From an uncultured Sphingobacteriaceae bacterium (GTDB lineage: Bacteria; Bacteroidota; Bacteroidia; Sphingobacteriales; Sphingobacteriaceae): a stretch of DNA of 64,000 nt. The notes beneath the pieces were generated by a model. That model was not told where the DNA came from and searched no databases. It saw only the letters and a list, made by a program, of their open reading frames with translations. Where the stretch lies: assembly GCA_946887045.1 (NCBI GenBank), contig CAMPKC010000015.1, positions 15,807 through 79,806 on the forward strand. The letters are read 5' to 3'. How positions within the stretch are numbered: position 1 is the first letter of the stretch; each line of letters starts with the position of its first letter. The position numbers and the translations under genes are program-made. This document shows positions 27,459-37,259 of the stretch, one piece after another.

Positions 27459-28835
27459 TTATTTTGAGAACATCCAGTAATCGAAATACATGATTCTTCC
27501 CGGTTTATCCCCTTTAAAGATAAAATAAAGGTCATGTACTCCGCTCACCTTCTGAATATCCGTTGTTACCAGAGCCCATCGGTCATCTCCTCCGGTAAGA
27601 GGAACCTTTAGGGTCCCAAGAAGTTGTCCGTCTTTGCTGCCTGCGCGCACTTCCATGGTCACGCCAGAATTATGTGTGGTGCCGATCCTTGCTGTTAGCT
27701 TTGTAGCCCCATGATCGCGGAAGTCTACATCCCTTACCTTCAAATAACCGCCATTTTTAACAGCATTAACGAAAACCCCGACTTCATCGCTTTGCAAAGC
27801 TTTTACTCCTTCAGAATATGCAATCGTTTCTGCCTCCGTTTTCCGGTAGGGATTCAGGGTTTCGAGACCTTTTTCAATTCCCTTTGTCATTTTCATAGGC
27901 TTAATAGTACCGTCTTTATTAAACTCCGCCGTTTCTACAGCAACAGACCGGTTGAAACCTCCCCCTCCCGGTAAGGCTCCGTTATGATAAAAGAAATAGG
28001 TTTTTCCTCTGTAATCAACTATGCCCGGGTGATTGGTAAAACTTCCTCGCTCTGCAGGCATGAGTGTGCCCCTGTTTATCCAAGGACCAACAGGGCTTTT
28101 ACTTGTAGAGTATCCGATATGCTCGGGGAGTGGGCCGCCCGCCCAAAGCAGGTAGTACAAACTTTTGCGCTTATATAACCACGGGCCCTCTTCGTACGAT
28201 GTAGGACGTTCCGGCACATTACCCTCACGTTTACCGAAGGAGGCCTCGCTCATTGGTACCTTTACAATTTCTCCGGAATATGATATCATATCCTCATTGA
28301 GCTTCACATAATAGTTGTAGGGATTTCCCCAGTACAGATAGGCCTGACCGTCGTCGTCAATAAATACCGTTGGATCAATATCGCCCTTGCCCGATCGAAC
28401 CAAAGGTTTTCCAAGGGGATCCCTGAACGGGCCGTAGGGACTATCGGATACGGCCACACCAATAGCAGGACCGTTTGTCGATTTAGTTGTTACCGGTGCA
28501 TAGAGGTAAAACTTTCCGCCCCGTTCTACAACTTGTATAGCCCATGCATCGCCTTTTGCCCAGTCGAATGTTTTATACGAGGCTACCGCACCATGATCCG
28601 TCCAGTTAACCATATCGGTTGTGGTATACAATTTCCAATCATCCATTACAAACCAGGTCGACTGATCCTCATCATGGCTGGTATAGAGGTATAATTTATC
28701 CTTATAGACCAATGGAGCAGGATCAGCCGTATACATTGTTTGCACAATAGGATTTTGTGCATTCGCATCATGCCGAAAGAAGCACAACATAAGCGCCTGT
28801 ACCCAGAAAACTCTTGTAAGGTTTTTAAATTTCAT
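27459..28835 (-). CDS. GH43 glycosidase with C-terminal CBM6-like domain
   Basis: 458 aa, exported (signal peptide ending near DANAQ). Five-bladed GH43 propeller, residues about 28-325, with general base Asp38 (TADPAPLVY), pKa modulator Asp154 (GDIDPTVF) and acid Glu216 ([10 protein letters not shown]). The C-terminal ~130 residues form a beta-sandwich ([14 protein letters not shown] ... [11 protein letters not shown]), a CBM6-type pattern. GH43 enzymes of this type are beta-xylosidases or alpha-L-arabinofuranosidases acting on arabinoxylan; sequence reading alone cannot choose. It follows the GH97 gene by 72 bp and is probably cotranscribed with it. Last gene of the minus-strand enzyme cluster. 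Confidence 0.9.
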   Translation of the reverse strand: MKFKNLTRVFWVQALMLCFFRHDANAQNPIVQTMYTADPAPLVYKDKLYLYTSHDEDQSTWFVMDDWKLYTTTDMVNWTDHGAVASYKTFDWAKGDAWAIQVVERGGKFYLYAPVTTKSTNGPAIGVAVSDSPYGPFRDPLGKPLVRSGKGDIDPTVFIDDDGQAYLYWGNPYNYYVKLNEDMISYSGEIVKVPMSEASFGKREGNVPERPTSYEEGPWLYKRKSLYYLLWAGGPLPEHIGYSTSKSPVGPWINRGTLMPAERGSFTNHPGIVDYRGKTYFFYHNGALPGGGGFNRSVAVETAEFNKDGTIKPMKMTKGIEKGLETLNPYRKTEAETIAYSEGVKALQSDEVGVFVNAVKNGGYLKVRDVDFRDHGATKLTARIGTTHNSGVTMEVRAGSKDGQLLGTLKVPLTGGDDRWALVTTDIQKVSGVHDLYFIFKGDKPGRIMYFDYWMFSK

Positions 28836-28907
28836 TGTCTGTATAATTTGTCTGTCGTAGAATTAAAACTCACAGCTGGTAAAGGCTGTGCTTCTTCTGT
28901 TTTACTA

Positions 28908-30854
28908 TTACTTAACCGGAGCCAGTACAAGGCCGCCTCCCGGCTGCATTTCGATTTCGAGAGATCCACCCTTTTTGATATCCAGATCCCTGGTATAGGC
29001 TTCTTTATTTTGATTGTCGCCGTACATCCGCACGCTTTTCCCCGCAAGCATCGGCAACTTTATTTTAAGCTTCAATACCTGCTTTTCTCCATTCACACCG
29101 GCCACATACCAATCATTTCCATGACGACGGGCTATGATACAGTATTTGCCGGGATACCCGTCTATGTAAACTGTTTCGTCCCAGGTTGTAGGCACCTGTT
29201 TCATGAAGTCGATTTCAAAAGCCGGGACATCAGTTAAATTATTAGGGGTAAGACCAAACATCTGTACCGGATTTTGAAACAATACCGATGTAGCGAGTTG
29301 GAAGACATCGGTGGTCAGACGCTTGTTCCTGTTTTCGTTACTTTTCACCAGATATTTATTGAGCAAGGTTCCACCGAACTCCATGCTTCCTACTGTGTTT
29401 CTTATAAATGGATGTAAAGTTGCATTGTAAGCCTCAGCCTCGCGAACGCCCTGAACAAAAATGAGCATCTCGGACGCTACTACAGCCTCACTGCCCACGA
29501 AATTAGGATACATTCGCTCCCAGCCGCGCGGTAAAGTAGTTCCATGAAAAATGATCATTAAACCGTAATCATTTGCGTCCGAAAGAATGTCTTCATACAG
29601 GCGCATCGTCTCCTGCTTATCCCCGCCGAAAAAATCTACTTTCAGACCTTTAACTCCAACCTCGCGAAGCCACTTCATCTCTTTTTTTCGCTCAATGGAT
29701 GTACTCATTTTATTCCGCGGGCCTTGCGGCGCATCATTATAAGAGCCGTTTGAGTTATACCACAGAAACACATCCACACCTTTGGTGTTAGCATATTTTA
29801 TCAGCTCCCGCATGCGGTCCTTGCCAATATTCGTATCCCAGAGAGCATCCATTAAAATGTATTCATACTTTAGAGCGGCAGCCAAATCAATGTACTTTAC
29901 CTGATCCTCGTAATTCATGCTGTTATCCTGCCACACAATCCAACTCCAGGTTGAACGGCCAAACTTATATTTCTGAGAGGCCTCATATAAGGGTTCCACT
30001 ACATCGAAAGGAATAGTTGTTTCGACAATAGGCTTTAAATTATCGCTGAGGGTTATCGTTCTCCAGGGTGTCACTCCTGGCAGTGCTATAGCTGCCCCGG
30101 AACTTCCAAATCCATTATTTTGTTTGGGGTCAGGGTATTCGATTGTATAAATACCATCGTTTGAAGATTCACTTAAATGCGATGCGCAGTAAAGGCTGCT
30201 AATTCCTGTTTCAGATAAAAGAACCCAGCCATCATTACCCAGTCGGAAGAGCCCCGGAAATACGTACCCGCCTTTATTCGGATTACTCCGAACCAACGGG
30301 GCATCTGCTGAATAAGCACTTTCGTAGCTTGGAGCAGTCCGGGCAAAGCCGGTCATCGGACGCATCATTGGCGACAGGAACGTGGTGGTGCTTGCAGGAA
30401 AGTTAAATCCTGTAGCTTCTTTTTCTACCACACACGACATCCTTTCTCCCCATACAGGTAATTCATAACGGAAAGCGATATCATTATTACTTACCTGGAA
30501 TACTATTTTGATTTGTTTCTTCTGCGCGTTTTCAAACGTACAGCTGAGTCTGCTGGCGCGATACTGAATCTGAGACTTCTTTATTTTATCCTCACTGTAA
30601 TTTTTATCTACACGACCTTCTTCTTTTCCCAGATACTTCATCCCCGTACTAAAATCCCCCTCATTGGTGGTGAGGCCAAGCGGAGAATCTTCAAGCATGA
30701 TTTTTCCTTTGTAGGTAACAGAATACAGGGGTTTTCCGTCCTGAACACGCACATTTAATTTTAAAAGCTTGTCGGGACTTGAAATTACAGCATCTTGTGC
30801 AATGCTGGTTAAAAATAAGAAGCACAGGAATACTGCGAAGTAAATTTTTTTCAT
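28908..30854 (-). CDS. GH97 retaining alpha-galactosidase-like enzyme
   Basis: 648 aa from ATG at 30854 (MKKIYFAVFLCFLFLTSIAQ, clear signal peptide). The open frame runs on to 31112, but that part covers a leader with a conserved dyad and should not be coding. GH97 order: N-terminal beta-supersandwich (about 20-285), catalytic barrel (about 290-550), C-terminal sandwich. Asp407 in GLKVDFFGG fits the nucleophile of retaining GH97 alpha-galactosidases (BT1871 type), and Glu456 in GSEAVVASE is a candidate acid/base; inverting SusB-type enzymes use glutamates instead. In complex-xylan PULs such enzymes remove alpha-galactose caps. First gene of a two-gene unit with the GH43 at 27459. Confidence 0.88.
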   Translation of the reverse strand: MKKIYFAVFLCFLFLTSIAQDAVISSPDKLLKLNVRVQDGKPLYSVTYKGKIMLEDSPLGLTTNEGDFSTGMKYLGKEEGRVDKNYSEDKIKKSQIQYRASRLSCTFENAQKKQIKIVFQVSNNDIAFRYELPVWGERMSCVVEKEATGFNFPASTTTFLSPMMRPMTGFARTAPSYESAYSADAPLVRSNPNKGGYVFPGLFRLGNDGWVLLSETGISSLYCASHLSESSNDGIYTIEYPDPKQNNGFGSSGAAIALPGVTPWRTITLSDNLKPIVETTIPFDVVEPLYEASQKYKFGRSTWSWIVWQDNSMNYEDQVKYIDLAAALKYEYILMDALWDTNIGKDRMRELIKYANTKGVDVFLWYNSNGSYNDAPQGPRNKMSTSIERKKEMKWLREVGVKGLKVDFFGGDKQETMRLYEDILSDANDYGLMIIFHGTTLPRGWERMYPNFVGSEAVVASEMLIFVQGVREAEAYNATLHPFIRNTVGSMEFGGTLLNKYLVKSNENRNKRLTTDVFQLATSVLFQNPVQMFGLTPNNLTDVPAFEIDFMKQVPTTWDETVYIDGYPGKYCIIARRHGNDWYVAGVNGEKQVLKLKIKLPMLAGKSVRMYGDNQNKEAYTRDLDIKKGGSLEIEMQPGGGLVLAPVK

Positions 30855-30880
30855 CGAATATATTTGTTTTTTAAATGGGG

Positions 30881-30976
30881 ATGAAGATATCATGAGCATA
30901 GTTTTCACTCGTTTATATTTTATTAGCTGTGTTCTAGAGAACGCTTCGCTAAGTTGCAAGCTCATGCAGGTTTCAT
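30881..30976. repeat. Leader dyad upstream of GH97 (arms 30881-30900 and 30960-30976)
   Basis: The proximal arm ATGAAGATATCATGAGCATA (27 bp from the GH97 start) matches 17 of 20 bases of the proximal arm upstream of the CE1-like gene (51509-51528). The distal inverted arm GCTCATGCAGGTTTCAT matches 15 of 17 bases of the CE1 distal arm. Here 59 nt separate the arms; at CE1 it is 21. Likely a paired regulator site or a foldable 5' leader. Confidence 0.55.
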
Positions 30977-31137
30977 TCAGTTGAATTATTGATTTAGTAT
31001 AAATATTTGATAACAGTTCATAATTGCATTGTACAGTTTCAAGCGTCCGCAATATTGCAAGCCGGGAAGAATTTAACTTGTACAAATCTTTAGAATTTCG
31101 GGCTCTGAGCAATTAATATAATTTACGACGGTTATTA

Positions 31138-33555
31138 TTAAAGTTTAATACTCACTTTTTTTCCCGTGAATTTAACAGCCTTGTCAAGCGAGGAAACTGG
31201 TTCCTTATCCAATCCGACACCCTTGCCTACCATTACAATGTTGAAATTCCTACTCTTAAGCATTCCGGGAAAAGATCCTTTTCTATCGTTGATCGTCAGG
31301 GTACGCTTTGCATCGTCCCATTTAAACTCAATAGTCGAATATACCCCCTTCTCGTAGTTGTAATTATCGTTCTCATCCTCATATAAAGTAAACGTACCGT
31401 TTGCTCCCGGATAAACGCGTATTTCCAGATTATCCCATTTCTTTTCCTCAGCATATTGCACTTTTGGGCCAAGAGGCATTATAGAACCGGCTTTAACATA
31501 AAGGGGAATAATATCCATAGGGGTATCCTTGCTCACCTTTTTACCACCGCTGGTTTTCTCTCCAGTCCAGAAGTCGTACCAAATAGTTCCCTGCGGCAAA
31601 TACACTTCTTTAGTTTTGACGGAGCTGAAGTCCTCGGAAGGAGTTCCGGTTCCCTGAGCGGGTTTTATATACATGGCCTGAGTAACCGGTGCAACAAGGA
31701 TAGATTTACCAAACATAAACTCATTATTGATATCTAAAGCGTTTTTATCCGAGGCAAAATCCATCATCAAAGCCCTCATCATGCTCGACTGACTGGCTGT
31801 AACGTCGCGTGAGGCGGAATAAATATAAGGCAGCAGACGGTATCTGAGATTGATGAATTTTTCGATTGCATCATAGGCCTTACCGCCCTTGCTTCCAAAC
31901 TGATAGATTTCACGCGGGGCGTCGGCACCATGAGAGCGCATCATCGTACAAAAAGTTCCAAACTGAAGCCACCTCACATACAATTCGCGGTACTCAGGAT
32001 CTTCTAATTTTCGCGGGAATCTGGAAAGGAAAAAGCCGCCTATATCGCTGTTCCAGTACGGTATTCCGCAAAGCGAAAAATTTAATCCGGCCGAGATTTG
32101 ATTTTCCAATGCTTTCCAGGAAGCCGTTACGTCTCCGGACCAGGTGTTAGCGCCGAACCGTTGCTGACCTGCAAAAGCCGACCGAGTAAGGATAAATACA
32201 CGCTTTTTCAGGCTTTCGGCCTTTTGATGCTCTGCCACACCACCCACCGTCATCAAAGGATAAGCATTTCTAACTTTTCTAAATGAGCCTAAAAACGTTT
32301 TATTATCAAAATCTTCCGGCTTGAAGCTCAAGTGATCAGGCTCGGTCGAGTCCATCCACCATCCATCCATACCTAAAGAAAATATTCCTTTACTAAGGTA
32401 TTTCCAATAAATATCACGGGCAGCGGGATTGTATGCATCATAGACGCGGACACCTGAAGGATAATCTTTGTTAGGAGGCCAGGTATCTGTACCAGCCTGC
32501 GGCCAGGTTTCAAAATTCAGAAGCATATTTTGCTTGTCCATTTCCCTGTAGGGCTTGGTATGCGGACCGAAAGATGACCAGATAGATATAATCATCTTAG
32601 CATTTTGCGCATGTACGTCATCCACCATCTTCTTAGGATTGTAAAATTCACCGTTAAGGAACTCCATTGCATTCCATAAGTAGTTGTTTCCCCAGTACTG
32701 CCAGTCCTGGATAATGCCATCCAATGGAACGCCAAGCTGACGATACTTTTTAACTACATCCACCAGTTCGTTCTGGCTCTTATATCGTTCCTTGCTCTGC
32801 CAAAAACCATAGGTCCATAAAGGAAACATAGGCGCCTGACCGGTTAGTTCGCGCATCCCGGCAATCACTCCATCGGCATTGCCACCATACATAAAATAAT
32901 AATCCACAGCCTCGCCAACATCCGATTTAAAGGAAGTACCCTGGGCATTATCTTCAAATACAGTGGGAGAATAATTATCCCAGAACAGGCCATAACCTTT
33001 AGCAGAATGGATGAAGGGAATATAATCATCGGTATTGCCCTGAACCATGTTCAACTTCAGGTTGCGCTGCACCATCTTCCCGCCTTGTTGTGAACCCAGG
33101 CCATAAATACTTTCGCCTTCCTCGAGGGTGAATGTCTGGCCCACGGTGTGTGTCTGACTGCCGGCATCGTTAAAAGGCCTGAATAATGTTCCAGATTCCT
33201 TCTCTTTTAAGAGAAGCGCACCTTGAGGAGTCTTGAAACTAAACTGCCCTGTCTTTTGGTTGAAGACAACAGAAAGAGCAGCACTAACCACATTAAGTTC
33301 CTCGCCATTAAGCTTTACAGTGAAAGGCGTCTTCCCCGGCGTTTTAATCACCGATAAACTTTCTTTGGCTACAATCCCGGGTGTCGGAGATTTGAGTATT
33401 CGTACAATAGATGGAGAATAAAAACGAATCTCAATCCCGTTTGAACCTGAAGTAGTTTTTACTCCGGTATCGGTTCTTTGAAAAGTTTGTGCACTGGTTG
33501 AAAAAGTTGCGGCGATAAACAGGACTACAGCTGTGCTGGAAAAACGTTTAATCAT
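31138..33555 (-). CDS. GH31 alpha-xylosidase-like enzyme
   Basis: About 805 aa from ATG at 33555 (MIKRFSSTAVVLFIAATFSTSAQ, signal peptide); the frame extends 18 codons further but without support. N-terminal beta-sandwich, then the GH31 barrel starting at PMFPLWTYGFWQSKERY, nucleophile Asp402 in DGWWMDSTEPD, acid/base Asp475 in NTWSGDVTASW, then C-terminal beta domains with TIWYDFWTG and YEDENDNYNYEKG. WWMD(S/A)TEP is typical of bacterial alpha-xylosidases rather than alpha-glucosidases. It could remove alpha-xylose from heteroxylan or xyloglucan-like side chains. Part of a run GH27-GH97-GH31-GH43-GH31; 86 bp after the GH43 at 33642. Confidence 0.88.
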   Translation of the reverse strand: MIKRFSSTAVVLFIAATFSTSAQTFQRTDTGVKTTSGSNGIEIRFYSPSIVRILKSPTPGIVAKESLSVIKTPGKTPFTVKLNGEELNVVSAALSVVFNQKTGQFSFKTPQGALLLKEKESGTLFRPFNDAGSQTHTVGQTFTLEEGESIYGLGSQQGGKMVQRNLKLNMVQGNTDDYIPFIHSAKGYGLFWDNYSPTVFEDNAQGTSFKSDVGEAVDYYFMYGGNADGVIAGMRELTGQAPMFPLWTYGFWQSKERYKSQNELVDVVKKYRQLGVPLDGIIQDWQYWGNNYLWNAMEFLNGEFYNPKKMVDDVHAQNAKMIISIWSSFGPHTKPYREMDKQNMLLNFETWPQAGTDTWPPNKDYPSGVRVYDAYNPAARDIYWKYLSKGIFSLGMDGWWMDSTEPDHLSFKPEDFDNKTFLGSFRKVRNAYPLMTVGGVAEHQKAESLKKRVFILTRSAFAGQQRFGANTWSGDVTASWKALENQISAGLNFSLCGIPYWNSDIGGFFLSRFPRKLEDPEYRELYVRWLQFGTFCTMMRSHGADAPREIYQFGSKGGKAYDAIEKFINLRYRLLPYIYSASRDVTASQSSMMRALMMDFASDKNALDINNEFMFGKSILVAPVTQAMYIKPAQGTGTPSEDFSSVKTKEVYLPQGTIWYDFWTGEKTSGGKKVSKDTPMDIIPLYVKAGSIMPLGPKVQYAEEKKWDNLEIRVYPGANGTFTLYEDENDNYNYEKGVYSTIEFKWDDAKRTLTINDRKGSFPGMLKSRNFNIVMVGKGVGLDKEPVSSLDKAVKFTGKKVSIKL

Positions 33556-33641
33556 TTTTATAGGGTTATAACATTCAAATTTAGTATTTGCTTCTGCTCT
33601 AGCGTGCATGGGGTACTTTACTCAGATAGGCGACTGGCCAG

Positions 33642-34598
33642 CTATTTCACACGCGACACGCCTGCAGTTGTTTGAATTATCGGCTTAATAGTGCCATCCT
33701 CGTTATAGTACATATAATCTACACAGATAGAACGCCGGTAACTACCTCCTGTCGGCAGCACTCCGTTATGGTAGAAAAAATAGGACTTTCCCTTAAAATC
33801 TACAATACCCGGATGCGTTGTAAAGCTATTCGGTACATTTTCCTGAATAATTCCCCGGTAAGTCCAGGGGCCGGTAGGACTTGTGGCCGTACAGTATTCG
33901 ATCATTTCAGGTTTTGTGCCTGCACTGGCATAGACCAGATAATATAAGTCTTTCCGTTTATACACCCAGGGGCCCTCAATATAACCTTTGGGGTTTATAA
34001 CAGTAATAGGCCCATCCATCTCAATCATGTTTTTCTTCAGCTTAACCCATTTGCAGCTTCCATTTCCCCAGAACATATAGGCCTGGCCATCATCATCTAC
34101 GAAAACCGTGGGGTCGATATCATCCCATGCATGTGGCTTATCCTTAGTCATCTCGTTAATAACAAGGGCTTTGCCGATAGCATCTTTAAACGGGCCGGTA
34201 GGCTTATCTGAAACCGCTACACCAATAGCCGCTCCACCTTTGCTTACATTGTCACTCTTGTGGAAGGTCGACACAAACCAGTAGAACTTTCCGCCCCGCT
34301 CGATGCATTGTGCTGCATAGGCGTCACCTGTTGCCCAGGAGAATGTTGATGGAGACAACAAAGCTCCATGATCCTTCCATGTCTTCATATCTTTTGATGA
34401 GAAAACATGCCAATCGGGCATTTTATAATTAGTTGCAGTCACAGAAGCGGTATCATGGCCGGTGTACAGATACACCGTTCCCTTGTGGACAATTGGCGAT
34501 GGATCGGCTGTGAATATGTGCTTGATAATTGGGTTCTGCGCCTTGAGCACTACTACGGCACACAAGATTAATACAGTGGTGATAAATGTTACTTTCAT
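33642..34598 (-). CDS. GH43 glycosidase, single domain
   Basis: 318-aa exported GH43 with nothing beyond the propeller. Signal peptide ends at VVLKAQ. Base Asp32 (TADPSPIVH), modulator Asp162 (DDIDPTVFVDDD), acid Glu208 (YIEGPWVYKRK). The C-terminus, DGTIKPIIQTTAGVSRVK, is where related proteins at 27459 and 41572 continue into a CBM6-like domain. Probably a beta-xylosidase or arabinofuranosidase for oligosaccharides. It lies between two GH31 genes (23 bp and 86 bp spacing), so alpha-xylose and arabinose/xylose removal are coexpressed. Confidence 0.9.
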   Translation of the reverse strand: MKVTFITTVLILCAVVVLKAQNPIIKHIFTADPSPIVHKGTVYLYTGHDTASVTATNYKMPDWHVFSSKDMKTWKDHGALLSPSTFSWATGDAYAAQCIERGGKFYWFVSTFHKSDNVSKGGAAIGVAVSDKPTGPFKDAIGKALVINEMTKDKPHAWDDIDPTVFVDDDGQAYMFWGNGSCKWVKLKKNMIEMDGPITVINPKGYIEGPWVYKRKDLYYLVYASAGTKPEMIEYCTATSPTGPWTYRGIIQENVPNSFTTHPGIVDFKGKSYFFYHNGVLPTGGSYRRSICVDYMYYNEDGTIKPIIQTTAGVSRVK

Positions 34599-34621
34599 CT
34601 TCTATTTAAATTTAATACTTC

Positions 34622-37234
34622 TTACCTCAATCTGATTGATATACTTTTCCCGCTGTATGCCACCAGGCTATTTGCCTTACCCTCTGCGTCAGTTATTCCG
34701 GTTCCCGGCTTTACCATGATTATCTTAAACACTCTATTCTTCAAATGATTTGGATAAGCACCCTGAAGAGAACCGATAGTCAGAGATTTCGCAGATTCAT
34801 TCCACTTAAAGGGTATTATGGTATACTTTCCACTTTCATAGTTATAGCTATCACCCTCATCTTCGTACAGCTCGAAACTGCCATCAGCCCCTTTGTATAC
34901 GTGAATCTCGAGTGTGTCAGCAGGAGTCTGCGCGGTGTACTGCATCAGCTTTCCAACCGGAACAATCGAACCACCCTTAACAAATACAGGTATTTTACCC
35001 TGAGATGCATCAGCTTTCACAGTTTTTCCGCCCTTGAATTGCTGGCCGGTCCACAGGTCGTACCATATAGTATTTTTTGGCAGGTATACATTCCAATCCT
35101 TTATCCCGGCTTCGGTAACAGGAGCAACCAGCATTGACTTTCCAAACATGTATTCGTATCCTTGCTGAACCGCCTTTTCATCCTTCGAAAAATCCATTAC
35201 CAGTGGCCGCATCATGGTTGAACCATTTTTGGAAATCTGCCATGCTTCAGAATAGATGTAGGGCATAAGTCGATAGCGTAAATTCAACATTTTTCTCATG
35301 TCGCCTTCTACCTTTTCACCATACTTCCAGGGTTCAGTTTCTGATTGATATCCATGGATTCGGAACACCGGGTTAAAAGCTCCCCATTGAAACCAGCGGG
35401 TTAGTATATCGTGATATTTCTCATCAGTATACTGTGAACGTCCCGGACGAAAGAAACCGCCTATATCTGTAGTCCAGTAGGGCATCCCCGTCATGGTAAA
35501 GTTCAAGCCTGCTACTATCTGCCTTTTAAATGTATCCCAGTTCCAGCCGATATCCCCCGACCAATTAATAGTTCCATAGCGTTGTTGTCCTGCAAAGGCA
35601 GAACGTGTAAGAATAGCTACCCGTTTGTTAGGATCGGTGCTCCGCTGCCCCTCATAAACAGCCTTGCTGACAAACAGCGGGTAGGTAAGCCGATAAAAAT
35701 TTCCTAATCCGAAATAGGTCTTCTTTCCTGCCAAAGCATCATTTTCCGGCTCAGTAGCATCCATCCACCAGGAATCAACCCCATAGCCGAACAGGTTTTT
35801 ATTCAGTGCGTTCCAGTGTGTTTTCTGTGTTTCGGGATTATAAATATCTATCCAGGGGCTGTTTGGTATGTAGAGGTTTTTTGCGATATATTCTTTGGCC
35901 ACCTCTGATTTTTTGTCCAGATTCTCCCAAACCGAAATAGAAAAACGGGCATTCAAATCGTGTATTTGTTTAATAAACTTCTCGGGTTCAGGATAATTCG
36001 CTTCATCAAATTTCGGCACGCCCCAGCCATATTTCCCCCAGTACTGCCAGTCCTGTACAATGACATCCATGGGCAGATTTCTTTTTCTAAACTCCTTCAC
36101 CGTTTCTACCAGGTGGTTTCCGGACGTGTAGCGTTCGCGGCATTGCCAAAACCCGTAAGCCCATAAAGGGAGCATGGGCACATTGCCCGAAAGGTTTCTA
36201 TAATTGGCGATTACTTCATCGGCATCCTTTCCTCGAAATACTATATAATCTAATGACTTTGCATTAGGGGATCGAAAAGTGGTTAATCCATCTGCGGGTT
36301 TCCATGATAACGTTGGAGTATTTGACCCTTTGCAAACCACCTGCACCGAATGTTCGCCGGCTTTCAGCTCCACCAGTTTACCCGCCGTTGGAGGAAGCCA
36401 TAAATTAGTCTGATCAATTTGAGCAACACCATCAATCACAACCAGATGCCGGCTGTCCATATCACCCAGGTCAAGCATGATCGAGTAAAGCCCATCTTCA
36501 GCAACAACAAACTTTCCGTTGTAAACGGATTGCTGTTGCGACACCCGCTGTGTACCTGCTGTCGTTGTTACTTCAACATCGCGTTTTTCTCCAGCCGATG
36601 TGTCTCTTTTAACGAGCGGCACCATATTATCAGCAGGATTGAAATGAGTTAATCCATACTGATGCCACAATATACCATATCCCCGGCTTGAATAAAGGAA
36701 GGGTATGGCTATCTGAGAATTTACCTGGGTAAGTTTGCGGCTTACATTTCGCAGATTAAAATTCCCGTCCTGAAACTGGCCAAGACCAAACAGCGATTCA
36801 CCTTCAGGAGAGCTGAAGCCTTGTTCGGCTACAAAACAGGACTCCCCTAAAACAACATCCGACACTAACTTTCTGCTGCCGGGCTTTTCACTCAAAAACA
36901 CTTTGCCCTGGTAATCCATGAAGTCTAACGCGCCGTTCTTTTTATTAAAAACTACAGTTACGGCAGATGTACTTAGTCTTAGTTGCGACGACGATTCAGC
37001 ATAGTTGAACTTCGGAGTGACCGGCTTATGTATTAATACGAATTGTTGTTCTTCTCGGACTCCACCCTTTTCCCACGTCACTCTGACTGCATTCTCGGTT
37101 AGGGGAATAAGACTCAGAATGCCTTCGGATAATTCTATGGAAAGTCGATCTGTCCCTACCGTATGTTTTCGGTAACTCTGCCCGAAGGCAATTATGGGTA
37201 AAAGACATAAAAATGGAAAAATCAGAACACGCAT
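34622..37234 (-). CDS. GH31 alpha-xylosidase-like enzyme with inserted PA14 domain
   Basis: 870 aa, signal peptide ending IIAFGQ. The N-terminal GH31 beta-sandwich is interrupted by a PA14-like module, about 215-320 (VYNGKFVVAEDGLYSIMLDL, LWLPPTAGKLVELKAGEHS). The barrel begins at PMLPLWAYGFWQCRERY; nucleophile Asp492 in DSWWMDATEPEND; acid/base Asp561 in NWSGD. A PA14 insertion at this place is known from the Cellvibrio japonicus alpha-xylosidase Xyl31A, where it extends the binding site for longer oligosaccharides, so this enzyme may prefer longer substrates than the GH31 at 31138. It sits 25 bp after the GH97 stop in the same operon. Confidence 0.9.
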   Translation of the reverse strand: MRVLIFPFLCLLPIIAFGQSYRKHTVGTDRLSIELSEGILSLIPLTENAVRVTWEKGGVREEQQFVLIHKPVTPKFNYAESSSQLRLSTSAVTVVFNKKNGALDFMDYQGKVFLSEKPGSRKLVSDVVLGESCFVAEQGFSSPEGESLFGLGQFQDGNFNLRNVSRKLTQVNSQIAIPFLYSSRGYGILWHQYGLTHFNPADNMVPLVKRDTSAGEKRDVEVTTTAGTQRVSQQQSVYNGKFVVAEDGLYSIMLDLGDMDSRHLVVIDGVAQIDQTNLWLPPTAGKLVELKAGEHSVQVVCKGSNTPTLSWKPADGLTTFRSPNAKSLDYIVFRGKDADEVIANYRNLSGNVPMLPLWAYGFWQCRERYTSGNHLVETVKEFRKRNLPMDVIVQDWQYWGKYGWGVPKFDEANYPEPEKFIKQIHDLNARFSISVWENLDKKSEVAKEYIAKNLYIPNSPWIDIYNPETQKTHWNALNKNLFGYGVDSWWMDATEPENDALAGKKTYFGLGNFYRLTYPLFVSKAVYEGQRSTDPNKRVAILTRSAFAGQQRYGTINWSGDIGWNWDTFKRQIVAGLNFTMTGMPYWTTDIGGFFRPGRSQYTDEKYHDILTRWFQWGAFNPVFRIHGYQSETEPWKYGEKVEGDMRKMLNLRYRLMPYIYSEAWQISKNGSTMMRPLVMDFSKDEKAVQQGYEYMFGKSMLVAPVTEAGIKDWNVYLPKNTIWYDLWTGQQFKGGKTVKADASQGKIPVFVKGGSIVPVGKLMQYTAQTPADTLEIHVYKGADGSFELYEDEGDSYNYESGKYTIIPFKWNESAKSLTIGSLQGAYPNHLKNRVFKIIMVKPGTGITDAEGKANSLVAYSGKSISIRLR

Positions 37235-37259
37235 AATTTGCTTAATAGTTATATAAATA

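Noticed and set aside
30855..31112. 86-codon N-terminal extension of GH97
   Set aside because: It runs through the leader with the dyad, and a clear signal peptide starts at 30854.
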